This document shows positions 15,884-23,889 of a DNA stretch of 26,713 nucleotides, one piece after another. How positions within the stretch are numbered: position 1 is the first letter of the stretch; every line of letters starts with the position of its first letter. The notes beneath the pieces were generated by a model that searched no databases, had not been told where the DNA came from, and saw only the letters and a list, made by a program, of their open reading frames with translations. The DNA lies in the NCBI GenBank assembly GCA_937958345.1, contig CALGNW010000093.1, positions 1-26,713 of the forward strand, read 5' to 3'. Source of the stretch: an uncultured Neomegalonema sp. GTDB lineage: Bacteria; Pseudomonadota; Alphaproteobacteria; Rhodobacterales; Rhodobacteraceae. Both the position numbers and the translations under genes were made by a program.

Positions 15884-17388
15884 GGGCGCTTCCTTTCGGC
15901 TTCGGGCTGATTATCGCAGCTCTGATAAGCCTTATCATTATCGGTGCGGCCATCGTGCGCGCCGATCTTGCGGCCCTGCACGGGTCATCGAAAGAAAATG
16001 TTTTCTGGTCTGCGGCTCAGGTCGAGCGCGAGTTCAATGCCCTGCAGGTTGCCGTCGCCCGACACGCCCTTCAACCCGAGGACGAGGGAGCATCGGTCAG
16101 GCGGCATTTTGACTTGCTCTGGAGTCGTCTCGAGGTCTTCAAAGCCGGTGAGATCGGGCGTCGCCTGACCGCGAAAAGTGCGGTCCGCTCGACCATTGAT
16201 ACCCTGCAATCAACGCTGCATGATCTGGATGCCGACGTGCAATCGCTGGGCAACGACAGTGCGGCGGCGATCAGGATAGGCGCGCGTCTGGCACAGTCGG
16301 ACGCCGGTGTCCGCCGGGCGACTATCGAACTGCTCCATACCGACGAGGCGCGCTTTGCCGCAATCCGCGACGATATGCGGTCCGGCCTGATTATGACCGC
16401 CGGGGCCGTGTTGCTGTCACTGCTGCTGGCTATCGGCGCGGCGCTGATCTTCAAACGTCAGGCACTTCGCAGCGCCATTCTCGCCGCAGAAGCAAGAGAG
16501 GCCGGAGAGAGCAAGCTCCGCTTTTTCTCGATGATGAGCCACGAGATCCGAACACCGCTCAACGGTTTGCTTGGCGCGCTGAATCTCCTGCGCGATATGC
16601 CTTCGGGTAAAGATCGGGCGCGGCTTTTTGACGAGGCCGGCAGTTCGGCGCACCGGCTTTCCGATGTCCTGACGGATGCCCTGACGCTGGGTGCGGATGA
16701 GGGCGTTCCGCTCAAGCAGACGGTCTTCAGCTCGGTCGAAATTGCCACGGCGCAGCAGGCCATCCTTGCCGGAGAGCTTCAGCGCCGGAATGCGACTTTG
16801 TCGATAGATACCGGCGCCGTTCCTGCCTACGGGCAGGGCGATGCGACACGCCTGAATAATGCTGCCTCGCACTTGCTGCTTGCGGTGCTGCAACGGGGCG
16901 GTGCGACCGAGGTGGCGCTTCAAATCCGGGTCGTTTCCGACGCTGTCCGCCTGAGCATTTCGAGTGATGCCGAAACCCCGCCCGAGGCGTTTGGCGAGAC
17001 ACTGGCGCGCGGATTGGTCGAGGCCAGTGGCGGCACGTTCGCCCGTACTGACAGCGGATGGCAACTGTCCATGCCTGCATCGCGCATAACCCCGCGCGCA
17101 CGCCTTTTCATCAGTTCGGTCTCTCTTGCCGGTCTTTATCAAAAGCTGTTGGCAGCCGAGGGCATCGGTATCGTTGCCTCAGAAGGCGAGGAGTTCGAGA
17201 TCGCTTTGACCGATCCCATGCTTGACGAAGTGACCCGCAGGCGTCTGCGCGAAAGGCATCCGACCAGCCGTATCGTCGCGTGCGGTCCGGCCGCTTCGGG
17301 GGCGGGCTTCGATGCTGTCCTGACCAGCCCTGATGATCTGCGAAGCACAGTAGCAACCGCCCTGTCTTATCCACCGTTGGCTGCTTAG
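15880..17388 (+). CDS. Membrane histidine-kinase-like sensor with degenerate ATPase and receiver
   Basis: This 502-residue inner-membrane protein has TM1 about 8-27, a periplasmic helical domain (28-167), TM2 about 168-191, and a HisKA-type segment with an intact H-box (MMSHEIRTPL, His221). The ATPase region after 320 is badly altered. Residues around DATRLNNAASHLLLAVLQ align with the N-box, but the Mg-binding Asn is Ala at about 335. No DxGxG and no GxGLG loop can be found. The C-terminal 95 residues look like a receiver fold with ISS in place of the acidic pair and only Asp445 near the phosphoacceptor position. It probably cannot autophosphorylate. It may regulate or be phosphorylated by the hybrid kinase encoded next. 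Confidence 0.8.
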   Translation: MRALPFGFGLIIAALISLIIIGAAIVRADLAALHGSSKENVFWSAAQVEREFNALQVAVARHALQPEDEGASVRRHFDLLWSRLEVFKAGEIGRRLTAKSAVRSTIDTLQSTLHDLDADVQSLGNDSAAAIRIGARLAQSDAGVRRATIELLHTDEARFAAIRDDMRSGLIMTAGAVLLSLLLAIGAALIFKRQALRSAILAAEAREAGESKLRFFSMMSHEIRTPLNGLLGALNLLRDMPSGKDRARLFDEAGSSAHRLSDVLTDALTLGADEGVPLKQTVFSSVEIATAQQAILAGELQRRNATLSIDTGAVPAYGQGDATRLNNAASHLLLAVLQRGGATEVALQIRVVSDAVRLSISSDAETPPEAFGETLARGLVEASGGTFARTDSGWQLSMPASRITPRARLFISSVSLAGLYQKLLAAEGIGIVASEGEEFEIALTDPMLDEVTRRRLRERHPTSRIVACGPAASGAGFDAVLTSPDDLRSTVATALSYPPLAA

Positions 17389-17400
17389 GGGCGGATTGGT

Positions 17401-19284
17401 ATGAGTCTCAAATCCAGCTTGGACGCGATCTGCGATACGGCACTTGATGCTGTTGTGGCCGTCGATACCCACGGGTTGATTGTCGGCTTTAATGCGCAAG
17501 CCGAAGACCTTTTCGGCCATTCCCATGATGCCGTAATCGGGCGGCCCATGTCCGACCTGCTCGTGCCCGAACGGCATCGCGCCGGTCACAATGCCGGCAT
17601 GAAGCGCTTTCAGGAAACCGGCGAGCGCAAGCTGATCGGCACAAAGATCGAAACCGACGCCTTGCATCGCGACGGCCACGACATACCCGTTGAACTCGGC
17701 CTCTCGACCCTGCAGATCGGCGGGGAGCTGATTTTTCTGTCTTTCCTGCGCGACCTCACCCAGCGCCGGTTGCGGGAGGGCGAAATCAAAACCTCGCGGG
17801 ACAAGGCCGAAAAGGCCAATGCGGCAAAATCCTTTGTTGTTTCGATGGTCGCACACGACATGCGCAACGCGCTGGGCGGCGTTATTGGCAACCTCGCGTT
17901 GCTCGACCGGCATCGCCTGACACCGGATGAAAAAGAGATCGTGGACGGTGTCGAGGACAGCGCCCAGTCGCTCAAGCGTCTGCTGAGCGACACGCTCGAC
18001 CTCGCGCGGCTCGAGGCCGGAGAGATCGAAGTCTCGCCCGAACCGTTGTTGATCCGCGATTTTCTGGCCGACCTTTCGCAGGCTTGGCAAACCCGTCTCG
18101 CCAAGGCAAATGTCACGCTGTCGGTTGATACTGCGGATGATGCGCCGCGCCGCGTGCTGCTGGACGGGCATCGCTTGCGGCAGGTTGTTGCAAACCTGAT
18201 TTCGAATGCAACGAAATACGCACCGGATTGCGCGCTTGCCTTATCGCTCGAACCGTTAGGCCCGGAAGGATTGCGCATTACCGTCGCGGATCAGGGACCG
18301 GGTTTCAGCGCCGCCGCGCTGGAAACGGCGTTTGATCCGTTCATCAGACCCACCGGACAGGCTTCGGAGGGCTCGGGCCTCGGCCTCGCCATCGTCAAAA
18401 CAATCACCGGGGCGATGGGCGGCAGTATTGACCTGCATTCCTCGCCGGGACGGGGATCACGTGTCGTCGTTGATTTCCCGGGCTGCCGCCTTGGAGACGA
18501 AAGCCTTCCTGCGCCGAAGGTCATCGCAGATTTAGGATCGCTTGCGGTTCTGCTGGTCGAGGACAACGCGACCAACCGGCTTGTCGCGGCCAAAATGCTC
18601 GAAAAGATCGGCTGCGATGTGACGCTTTGCGAGGACGGATTGTCCGGCGCGGAAACGGCAGAGAACATGGGCTTTGATGTGATCTTCATGGACATCGACC
18701 TGCCGAAGCTGAACGGCAAGGACGCCATCCGCCGCATTCGCGCGGGTGACGGGCCGAATGCTGCCGCGCCAATCGTCGCGTTCACGGCCTTTGCGATCCG
18801 TGCGCAGCGCGAGGAGATATTGGCCTCGGGCGCGGATACGATTCTGACCAAACCCGTCTCGGGACCGGATGATTTTGCCGGTGCATTGCAAACCGTCCTC
18901 GGCGGATCGCATCCGCCCCGCTCCGCGGACCCTGCTGAAACCGCGCCCGAGCTGGTTGATTTAAGCCGGCTCAATTCGTTGCGGCATACCCTTGGCCCCG
19001 AGGATTTCCAGATGCTTGCCGTTGAATTCCGGAGTGACCTCGAGGGTGTTCTGCATCATGTCACCGAACCGAACCGGACGGATGAGGCGCTGCGCAAGGC
19101 CAGCCATATTGCCGTCAGCCTTACGGGAACGCTCGGCGCAACCCGCGCTCAGGAGGCTGCGGCACGGCTCAATGCATCGGTTCACGGCGCGGACGCGACT
19201 GTAACCGAGGCCAGTCGCCGACTGTTCGAGATGACACTGCGCGAAACACTGGCCGCCTTCGACACGTTCATGGAGGCATCGTAA
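17401..19284 (+). CDS. Hybrid histidine kinase PAS-HisKA-HATPase-REC-Hpt
   Basis: This 627-residue protein has no membrane segment. Residues about 8-125 form a PAS domain (DAVVAVDTHGLIVGFNAQAEDLFG). HisKA carries His152 in SMVAHDMRNAL. The ATPase is intact: N-box RQVVANLISNATKY (Asn269), G1 DQGPG (297-301), F-box FDPF, G2 GSGLGLAIVK. The receiver has E387-D388, phospho-Asp431 in FMDIDLP and Lys484 in TKP. The C-terminal Hpt domain has His569 in ASHIAVSLTGTLGA, but the Lys that usually follows by three positions is Val. The chain thus carries a full His-Asp-His relay ending at the LuxO-like regulator gene that starts on its stop codon (one-base overlap). Confidence 0.94.
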   Translation: MSLKSSLDAICDTALDAVVAVDTHGLIVGFNAQAEDLFGHSHDAVIGRPMSDLLVPERHRAGHNAGMKRFQETGERKLIGTKIETDALHRDGHDIPVELGLSTLQIGGELIFLSFLRDLTQRRLREGEIKTSRDKAEKANAAKSFVVSMVAHDMRNALGGVIGNLALLDRHRLTPDEKEIVDGVEDSAQSLKRLLSDTLDLARLEAGEIEVSPEPLLIRDFLADLSQAWQTRLAKANVTLSVDTADDAPRRVLLDGHRLRQVVANLISNATKYAPDCALALSLEPLGPEGLRITVADQGPGFSAAALETAFDPFIRPTGQASEGSGLGLAIVKTITGAMGGSIDLHSSPGRGSRVVVDFPGCRLGDESLPAPKVIADLGSLAVLLVEDNATNRLVAAKMLEKIGCDVTLCEDGLSGAETAENMGFDVIFMDIDLPKLNGKDAIRRIRAGDGPNAAAPIVAFTAFAIRAQREEILASGADTILTKPVSGPDDFAGALQTVLGGSHPPRSADPAETAPELVDLSRLNSLRHTLGPEDFQMLAVEFRSDLEGVLHHVTEPNRTDEALRKASHIAVSLTGTLGATRAQEAAARLNASVHGADATVTEASRRLFEMTLRETLAAFDTFMEAS

Positions 19285-20720
19285 TGGCATCGCGCCGCGC
19301 TCTGCTTGTCGAGGATACACCGTCGATGGCCATGCTTTACAGCAAGCTGCTGGAGCGTGACGGATTTGCCGTAACCGTCGCAGGCACAGCCGAAGCAGGG
19401 CGGGCGGGCATCGAGGCCGGAGAATACAACGTCGTTGTGCTGGACCTGATGCTCCCCGACGGCAGCGGTTTGGAGTTGCTGGAATTTGTAGGCCGTGTCT
19501 CGCCTGAAACCAGAGCGATTGTCATAACCGCCGACGGATCAATCAACCGCGCGATCGAGGCGATGCGTCTCGGCGCATTTGATTTCATGGTCAAACCATT
19601 TTCGGAAACCGCCTTCGTTTCGGCGGCGCGCAATGCCGCGAACGCCAAGCTCAACGCCGAACCGGCAACGGCGGATGCCGGTGCGAAGTCGAAAGCAACA
19701 AAAAGTTTTCAGGGTTTCGTCGGCACGGCCCCCTCGATGAAAGAGGTGTACGAGCGGATCCGGCGTTTAGGCAGCTCGACAGCGACCGTCTTCATTACCG
19801 GCGAAAGCGGAACGGGCAAAGAAGTTTGCGCACAGGCCATTCACGAGGTCAGCAACCGCGCGAAAAAACCGTTCATCGCTTTGAACTGCGGTGCAATCCC
19901 CTCCGAGCTGATGGAGTCCGAAGTTTTCGGACACCTGAAGGGGTCCTTCACCGGCGCCATCGCCGACAAACTCGGCGCCGCCCGTGCAGCGAACGGAGGG
20001 ACGCTGTTCCTCGATGAAATTTGCGAAATGGACTTAAATCTGCAGACCAAGCTGCTGCGGTTCCTGCAAACATCAACCGTGACTCCGGTCGGCGCGACAC
20101 GGCCCGTTCCTGTTGATGTCCGCATTGTCTGCGCAACCAATCGCGACCCCGCTACCGAAGTGCGGGCGGGCCGGTTTCGCGAAGACTTGTTCTTCAGGCT
20201 GCACGTCGTTCCGGTCCACCTGCCGCCCCTGCGTGAACGCGCCTCGGACATTATTCTGCTTGCCCGTCACTTCCTGAAAGAATTCGCCAAGCAGGAAGGC
20301 AAGCTTTTGCATGACTTTGATGCAGGAGCGACTGTTCAGCTGATGGCGATGCGCTGGCCGGGGAACGTCCGTCAGCTGGAAAACCTCATTCGCATGATCG
20401 CTGCGGTTCACGACGGCGATGTCGTTACCGCCGATATGCTCCCTGCGGAAGTCGAAACCGCCGCCCGTGCCATCCCGTCGGCTTTGCCTGCTGAAGTTAC
20501 GGCAACCCTCGTGCCGGTTGTTGACAGCACGGCATCGCTAACCAACCGCGTCTCGGCCTTGATCGGAGAAGAATTGGCCGAGGTCGAGCGCGCGCTGATC
20601 GAGGCGACAATCGAATCCTGCGGCGGCAGCATCCCGAAAGCAGCGCGTATTTTGAACGTCAGTCCGTCAACGATTTACCGGAAAAAGGAAGGCTGGGTCC
20701 AACGTGATGCGACCGCATAG
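19284..20720 (+). CDS. LuxO-like sigma-54-dependent response regulator
   Basis: This 478-residue NtrC-class activator has three domains. The receiver (1-120) has E10-D11, phospho-Asp54 in VLDLMLPDGSG and Lys104. The AAA+ domain (about 142-385) has Walker A GESGTGKE (173-180), a GSFTGA sigma-54 contact loop (220-225) with Ser in place of the common Ala, Walker B GGTLFLDE, and GRFREDLFFRL with the arginine finger. The Fis-type HTH lies at 435-470. From memory of Vibrio LuxO, long segments agree: GKEVCA, ESE.FGH.KG.FTGA, CEMDL.LQTKLLRF.QT, VCATNRDP, and the recognition region SPSTIYRK. It should activate RpoN promoters when phosphorylated by the relay encoded upstream. Candidate targets are the three operator-bearing regions of this locus. 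Confidence 0.95.
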   Translation: MASRRALLVEDTPSMAMLYSKLLERDGFAVTVAGTAEAGRAGIEAGEYNVVVLDLMLPDGSGLELLEFVGRVSPETRAIVITADGSINRAIEAMRLGAFDFMVKPFSETAFVSAARNAANAKLNAEPATADAGAKSKATKSFQGFVGTAPSMKEVYERIRRLGSSTATVFITGESGTGKEVCAQAIHEVSNRAKKPFIALNCGAIPSELMESEVFGHLKGSFTGAIADKLGAARAANGGTLFLDEICEMDLNLQTKLLRFLQTSTVTPVGATRPVPVDVRIVCATNRDPATEVRAGRFREDLFFRLHVVPVHLPPLRERASDIILLARHFLKEFAKQEGKLLHDFDAGATVQLMAMRWPGNVRQLENLIRMIAAVHDGDVVTADMLPAEVETAARAIPSALPAEVTATLVPVVDSTASLTNRVSALIGEELAEVERALIEATIESCGGSIPKAARILNVSPSTIYRKKEGWVQRDATA

Positions 20721-20725
20721 AGCGG

Positions 20726-20770
20726 TTGCGAAATGCGAATTTCGCATCGTTCCGCATTTGCAGTTTGCGA
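20726..20770. promoter_or_regulatory. Pair of LuxO-type operator sites before the export operon
   Basis: TTGCGAAATGCGA (20726-20738) and TTGCAGTTTGCGA (20758-20770) are both on the plus strand, with centres 32 bp apart. The first overlaps a perfect 15-bp palindrome, ATGCGAATTTCGCAT (20733-20747). The second shares the 11-mer TTGCAGTTTGC with the site at 12949. They lie about 80-123 bp upstream of the predicted start at about 20849, a classical enhancer position. Confidence 0.75.
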
Positions 20771-20822
20771 ATTCGTATGGTTGAGAGTGAATGAATGTGA
20801 ATAGATTCAATGATGTAGATTC

Positions 20823-20838
20823 TGGTTTGCGGATTGCG
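20823..20838 (+). promoter_or_regulatory. Sigma-54 promoter candidate for the export operon
   Basis: The sequence TGGTTT-N5-TTGCG has GG at 20824-20825 and GC at 20836-20837, exactly ten bases between, T before GG and a consensus TTGC. Predicted start is near 20849, leaving a 24-base leader with GGAG just before the ATG at 20873. It should transcribe the VanZ-Wza, co-polymerase and polymerase genes. Confidence 0.65.
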
Positions 20839-20872
20839 ACGGTCGGAGGAACCTTTCCCGCCGGAGCCTCCA

Positions 20873-22369
20873 ATGCCCCTCTTGATTACATCACTTTTGG
20901 GTATCGCCTTTCTGTCCCTGTGTCCGCAGAGCATTCCTGTCGGCAGCATTCCCGACTGGTTCGGTCATGCGTTGGCATACGGCGCGTTGACGGCGCTGGC
21001 GCGGTACAACTGGCCGGATCGCGCAGTGGCGGTTGCTGTGTCCGTCTTTGTTCTGGGACTGACAATCGAGCTTTCACAAGGTCTGACCCCGGATCGCTCC
21101 GTGTCTGTTGATGACCTTATTTCAAATGCGGTCGGCATTGGCATCGTCTCGTTCTGGCGCTCGGTCACGCCGGTCGTTTTCACGCTGGGGGCTCTGACGG
21201 TTGCCGGCTGCGGCGCGATCCCCGTTCCCGAAAATGTTCAGAATGTTCGCGGCGGCGACGGCTATCAACTGTCGCATCGCGATGTCAGCAAAGACACGCG
21301 GGACGCCGAACCTTTTGCCGAACGGACACTCGCGGCGCTGGCGCGGTGTAACCCGCATGCGGAATACCGCGAATATCCGGTGCTGCCGGGGCAAAGCCGT
21401 CAGGGCACGCTCGGGACAGGCGATCTGTTGCGCGTCACTGTGGGCGAAGACGATCTGCTGTCCGGCACGTTCGAGATCGAGGCCGATGGCGCGTTGCATT
21501 TGCCGCATCTTGGCCCCTTGCCGGTCATCGGGCGCTCGCCCGCCGGGCTGAGTGATGATCTCAAGCAGGCGTTGCTATCGGGCGGGCTTTACCGCGCACC
21601 GTTGCCTGCTGTCTCGATCAAGGCTTTGGAGCGCGCCGCCCTGCGTATCCACGTGGCCGGTGCAGTTTTCGAACCCGGCACAGTCGATATTGCTGCCCGC
21701 ACGCCCGAAGACCGCGATCCTGTCCGTCAGGATGCGGCAGGGGATGCCGCGCATCGCTACGGCTTAACAGCGGCGCTGCGCGCGTCCGCCGGATTGCGCC
21801 CGGATGCCGAGCTTGAGAACATTCTTGTCAAGCGCGCCGGTAAAGTATGGCGCGTAAATCTGGTCGGTGCGTTGAACGATCAGGCCTTCGATGATCCGAT
21901 GCTTCAGCGCGGCGACGAGGTTCACGTTCCTTCTCTCGGCTGCTTCCAGCCGGGCTTGGCGCGTCCGACAGTTGTGACGCGAAAGGGTGTGAAGGTTCAT
22001 CTTTCAAATCTGACGACGCCTGCCTTCAGCAACGCCCAATCCGCCATCGATGACGACGTGCGCGAGGTCCGCTATGGCACGCGCCTGTTGCAGATGCTTG
22101 TGCGGATGAACTGCGTCGGCGGCACGCATGGCACGAATGCCTCGCGTTTTGCGGTTCTGATGTCGCGCAACCCTGTCACCGGCGAAACCGAAGTGATCGA
22201 GCGGTCCATCGAAGAACTCGTGCGCCGCGCCGATCGTGCATCACATGATCCGGTATTGATGCCCGGTGATGCCGTTGCCTGTTATGACAGTAAGGTCACA
22301 AACGCCCGCGATGTCGCGCGCAGCTTTATCGACATCCTGTCGCCTGCGCCGTTCGCCGGAGGACTCTAG
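20873..22369 (+). CDS. VanZ-like domain fused to Wza/GumB-type polysaccharide export lipoprotein
   Basis: This 498-residue protein has two distinct parts. Residues 1-108 are a VanZ-like membrane domain: WFGHALAYGAL, then IELSQG (Glu66, Gln69), R75 and DDLISNAVG (80-88), with about four hydrophobic segments. Residues 103-113 (FTLGALTVAGC) then form a lipoprotein signal with lipobox VAGC, Cys113. After it come a polysaccharide export (PES) domain, about 178-250 (GTGDLLRVTVGEDDLLSG, DGALHLPHLG), and SLBB-like repeats from about 255. The frame is continuous, with no stop and no ATG/GTG between the domains that could start a separate lipoprotein. I choose the ATG at 20873 (GGAG six bases upstream) over an upstream TTG. 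It probably forms the outer-membrane EPS channel after processing. Confidence 0.88.
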   Translation: MPLLITSLLGIAFLSLCPQSIPVGSIPDWFGHALAYGALTALARYNWPDRAVAVAVSVFVLGLTIELSQGLTPDRSVSVDDLISNAVGIGIVSFWRSVTPVVFTLGALTVAGCGAIPVPENVQNVRGGDGYQLSHRDVSKDTRDAEPFAERTLAALARCNPHAEYREYPVLPGQSRQGTLGTGDLLRVTVGEDDLLSGTFEIEADGALHLPHLGPLPVIGRSPAGLSDDLKQALLSGGLYRAPLPAVSIKALERAALRIHVAGAVFEPGTVDIAARTPEDRDPVRQDAAGDAAHRYGLTAALRASAGLRPDAELENILVKRAGKVWRVNLVGALNDQAFDDPMLQRGDEVHVPSLGCFQPGLARPTVVTRKGVKVHLSNLTTPAFSNAQSAIDDDVREVRYGTRLLQMLVRMNCVGGTHGTNASRFAVLMSRNPVTGETEVIERSIEELVRRADRASHDPVLMPGDAVACYDSKVTNARDVARSFIDILSPAPFAGGL

Positions 22370-23889
22370 TGGGAATGTTCAGAAATTGGGCCAGTTGGAG
22401 GCGTCTGCGTTATGCGGTTTTTACTCTCGCCGCCGTCGCGCCGGTCTGGTTTTTCGCGATTTCCTACATCATGTTTTCGACGCCGAAATACGAAGCCGGG
22501 ATGACGCTGATCCTGCCGGGCGAAGGTCCGACGGCATCGCTGACACTCGATGAAGTCGGGCAGGCGTCAACACACTCATCGTCGCCGTGGTCCAGCAGTC
22601 GCCTCAGCCCTGTCGAAAGCTACCGCAAGCTGATGATGACCGACACGGTACGGCGCAGGGCGGCAGAGGCACGGTCGCTGACGAAGGATGAATTTCCGAA
22701 ACCCAAGATAAAGTTGGTCGATCAAACCAACCTGATGATGATTTCGTTGCGGGGCCTGTCAAAAGACGGTGCCGAAGGCAACGCTGTTGCGTTTCTCGAT
22801 GCGTTCAATGCCGAGCTGACAATCCTGCGGCAGGACTATATCTCGCGCCGCGAAACGGCGAACCGCGAGGCAATTCGGGGGTATAAAAACGCGGTCACGG
22901 ATGCACAGCAGGCGATCCTCGATTTCCGCACCAGTACGGGGCTGACGTCGCCCGAACAATATACCGAGACACTGGCGCTGATCACAAATCTTGAGGTGCG
23001 AAACCGCGAAATCGGGGCCGAACTGGGTCGCTTGTCAGGCGAAGTAACCGGCCTCGAAACCTCGTTACGGACCAGCGCGCCCCGCGCGGCGGCGGCACTA
23101 AAGCTGCGTGCTGATCCGGTCTTTCAGGCGATGCTCGACGATGCGGGTGCGCTGAAAATCGAATATGAAAAGGCGCGTGCGCGCTACGGTGACCGCCACC
23201 CGGATTTCACGGCCATTGCATCGAAATTCCGTGCCGCGGTCATCGCGATGCGGTCGCGTGGCCGCGCTCTGACGGGACTGTCACCCGAAGCGTTTGGCCG
23301 TGCCGACCTCGCGACACGCGGCGCCCGGGAGGGGATGCTGTCAACGCTTGTCGAGGCGGACGCCCGCCGCACCGGACTGTTGGCCGAACAAATTGCGATG
23401 GCGTCCCAGCTTGACGCCGCCCGCGAAACGGTTCTGACGCTTGCCGCGCCGTCCGCCGAACTTGACCGCCTCATGCGCGATCATCAGGTCGCGGAGGCCG
23501 TCTTCGCGTCGGCACTGGCGCGGGCGGATACCACAAAGACCGATCTGTTCGGCACATATCCGCTGGCACAAATCGTCGAATATCCGCTGGCGAGCGATGA
23601 CCCGGTCAGCCCGAACAAGAAAATCGGCCTGATCGCGGCGATTGCCGGAACGATCTTTATTGCCGGCGGTCTGATCCTCGCCTGGATGCGTCGCCCGATC
23701 CTGCGTGCCCTGGGCCGTATGTTCGCGCACCCGTCCTCCGATCCCGATTTCTCGCGGCAGGAACCCGCCTCGCCCGCCGCCGATGCGTTGGATGACGAAC
23801 CGCTGGTCGAGATTCCCAACCAGATTCCGCGTCACGAGCGATACGCTTTCGAGGACGAAGAGATTAGGGCTGGCCGTGACACCGCCTGA
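22369..23889 (+). CDS. Wzz/GumC-type polysaccharide co-polymerase, kinase-less
   Basis: This 506-residue inner-membrane protein has TM1 about 17-36, a large periplasmic alpha-helical, coiled-coil-rich domain, TM2 about 419-440 preceded by DPVSPNKK (the proline-rich motif of this family), and a 66-residue acidic cytoplasmic tail. It would set chain length and bridge to the outer-membrane export protein. No Walker motifs or tyrosine-kinase domain follow TM2, and no separate kinase gene is in the window. The GTG start overlaps the stop of the upstream gene by one base and has GGAGG six bases before it; an ATG two codons downstream is the alternative. Confidence 0.9.
   Translation: MGMFRNWASWRRLRYAVFTLAAVAPVWFFAISYIMFSTPKYEAGMTLILPGEGPTASLTLDEVGQASTHSSSPWSSSRLSPVESYRKLMMTDTVRRRAAEARSLTKDEFPKPKIKLVDQTNLMMISLRGLSKDGAEGNAVAFLDAFNAELTILRQDYISRRETANREAIRGYKNAVTDAQQAILDFRTSTGLTSPEQYTETLALITNLEVRNREIGAELGRLSGEVTGLETSLRTSAPRAAAALKLRADPVFQAMLDDAGALKIEYEKARARYGDRHPDFTAIASKFRAAVIAMRSRGRALTGLSPEAFGRADLATRGAREGMLSTLVEADARRTGLLAEQIAMASQLDAARETVLTLAAPSAELDRLMRDHQVAEAVFASALARADTTKTDLFGTYPLAQIVEYPLASDDPVSPNKKIGLIAAIAGTIFIAGGLILAWMRRPILRALGRMFAHPSSDPDFSRQEPASPAADALDDEPLVEIPNQIPRHERYAFEDEEIRAGRDTA

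Noticed and set aside
20733..20747. Palindrome ATGCGAATTTCGCAT as a terminator of the activator gene
   Set aside because: It has a one-base centre and no following T-run; a protein-binding dyad overlapping operator 20726-20738 is more likely.
23705..23875. N-terminal extension of the polymerase frame
   Set aside because: The extension is Pro/Arg-rich, lies over the co-polymerase C-terminus, and is not membrane-like; the GTG at 23876 precedes the first hydrophobic segments.
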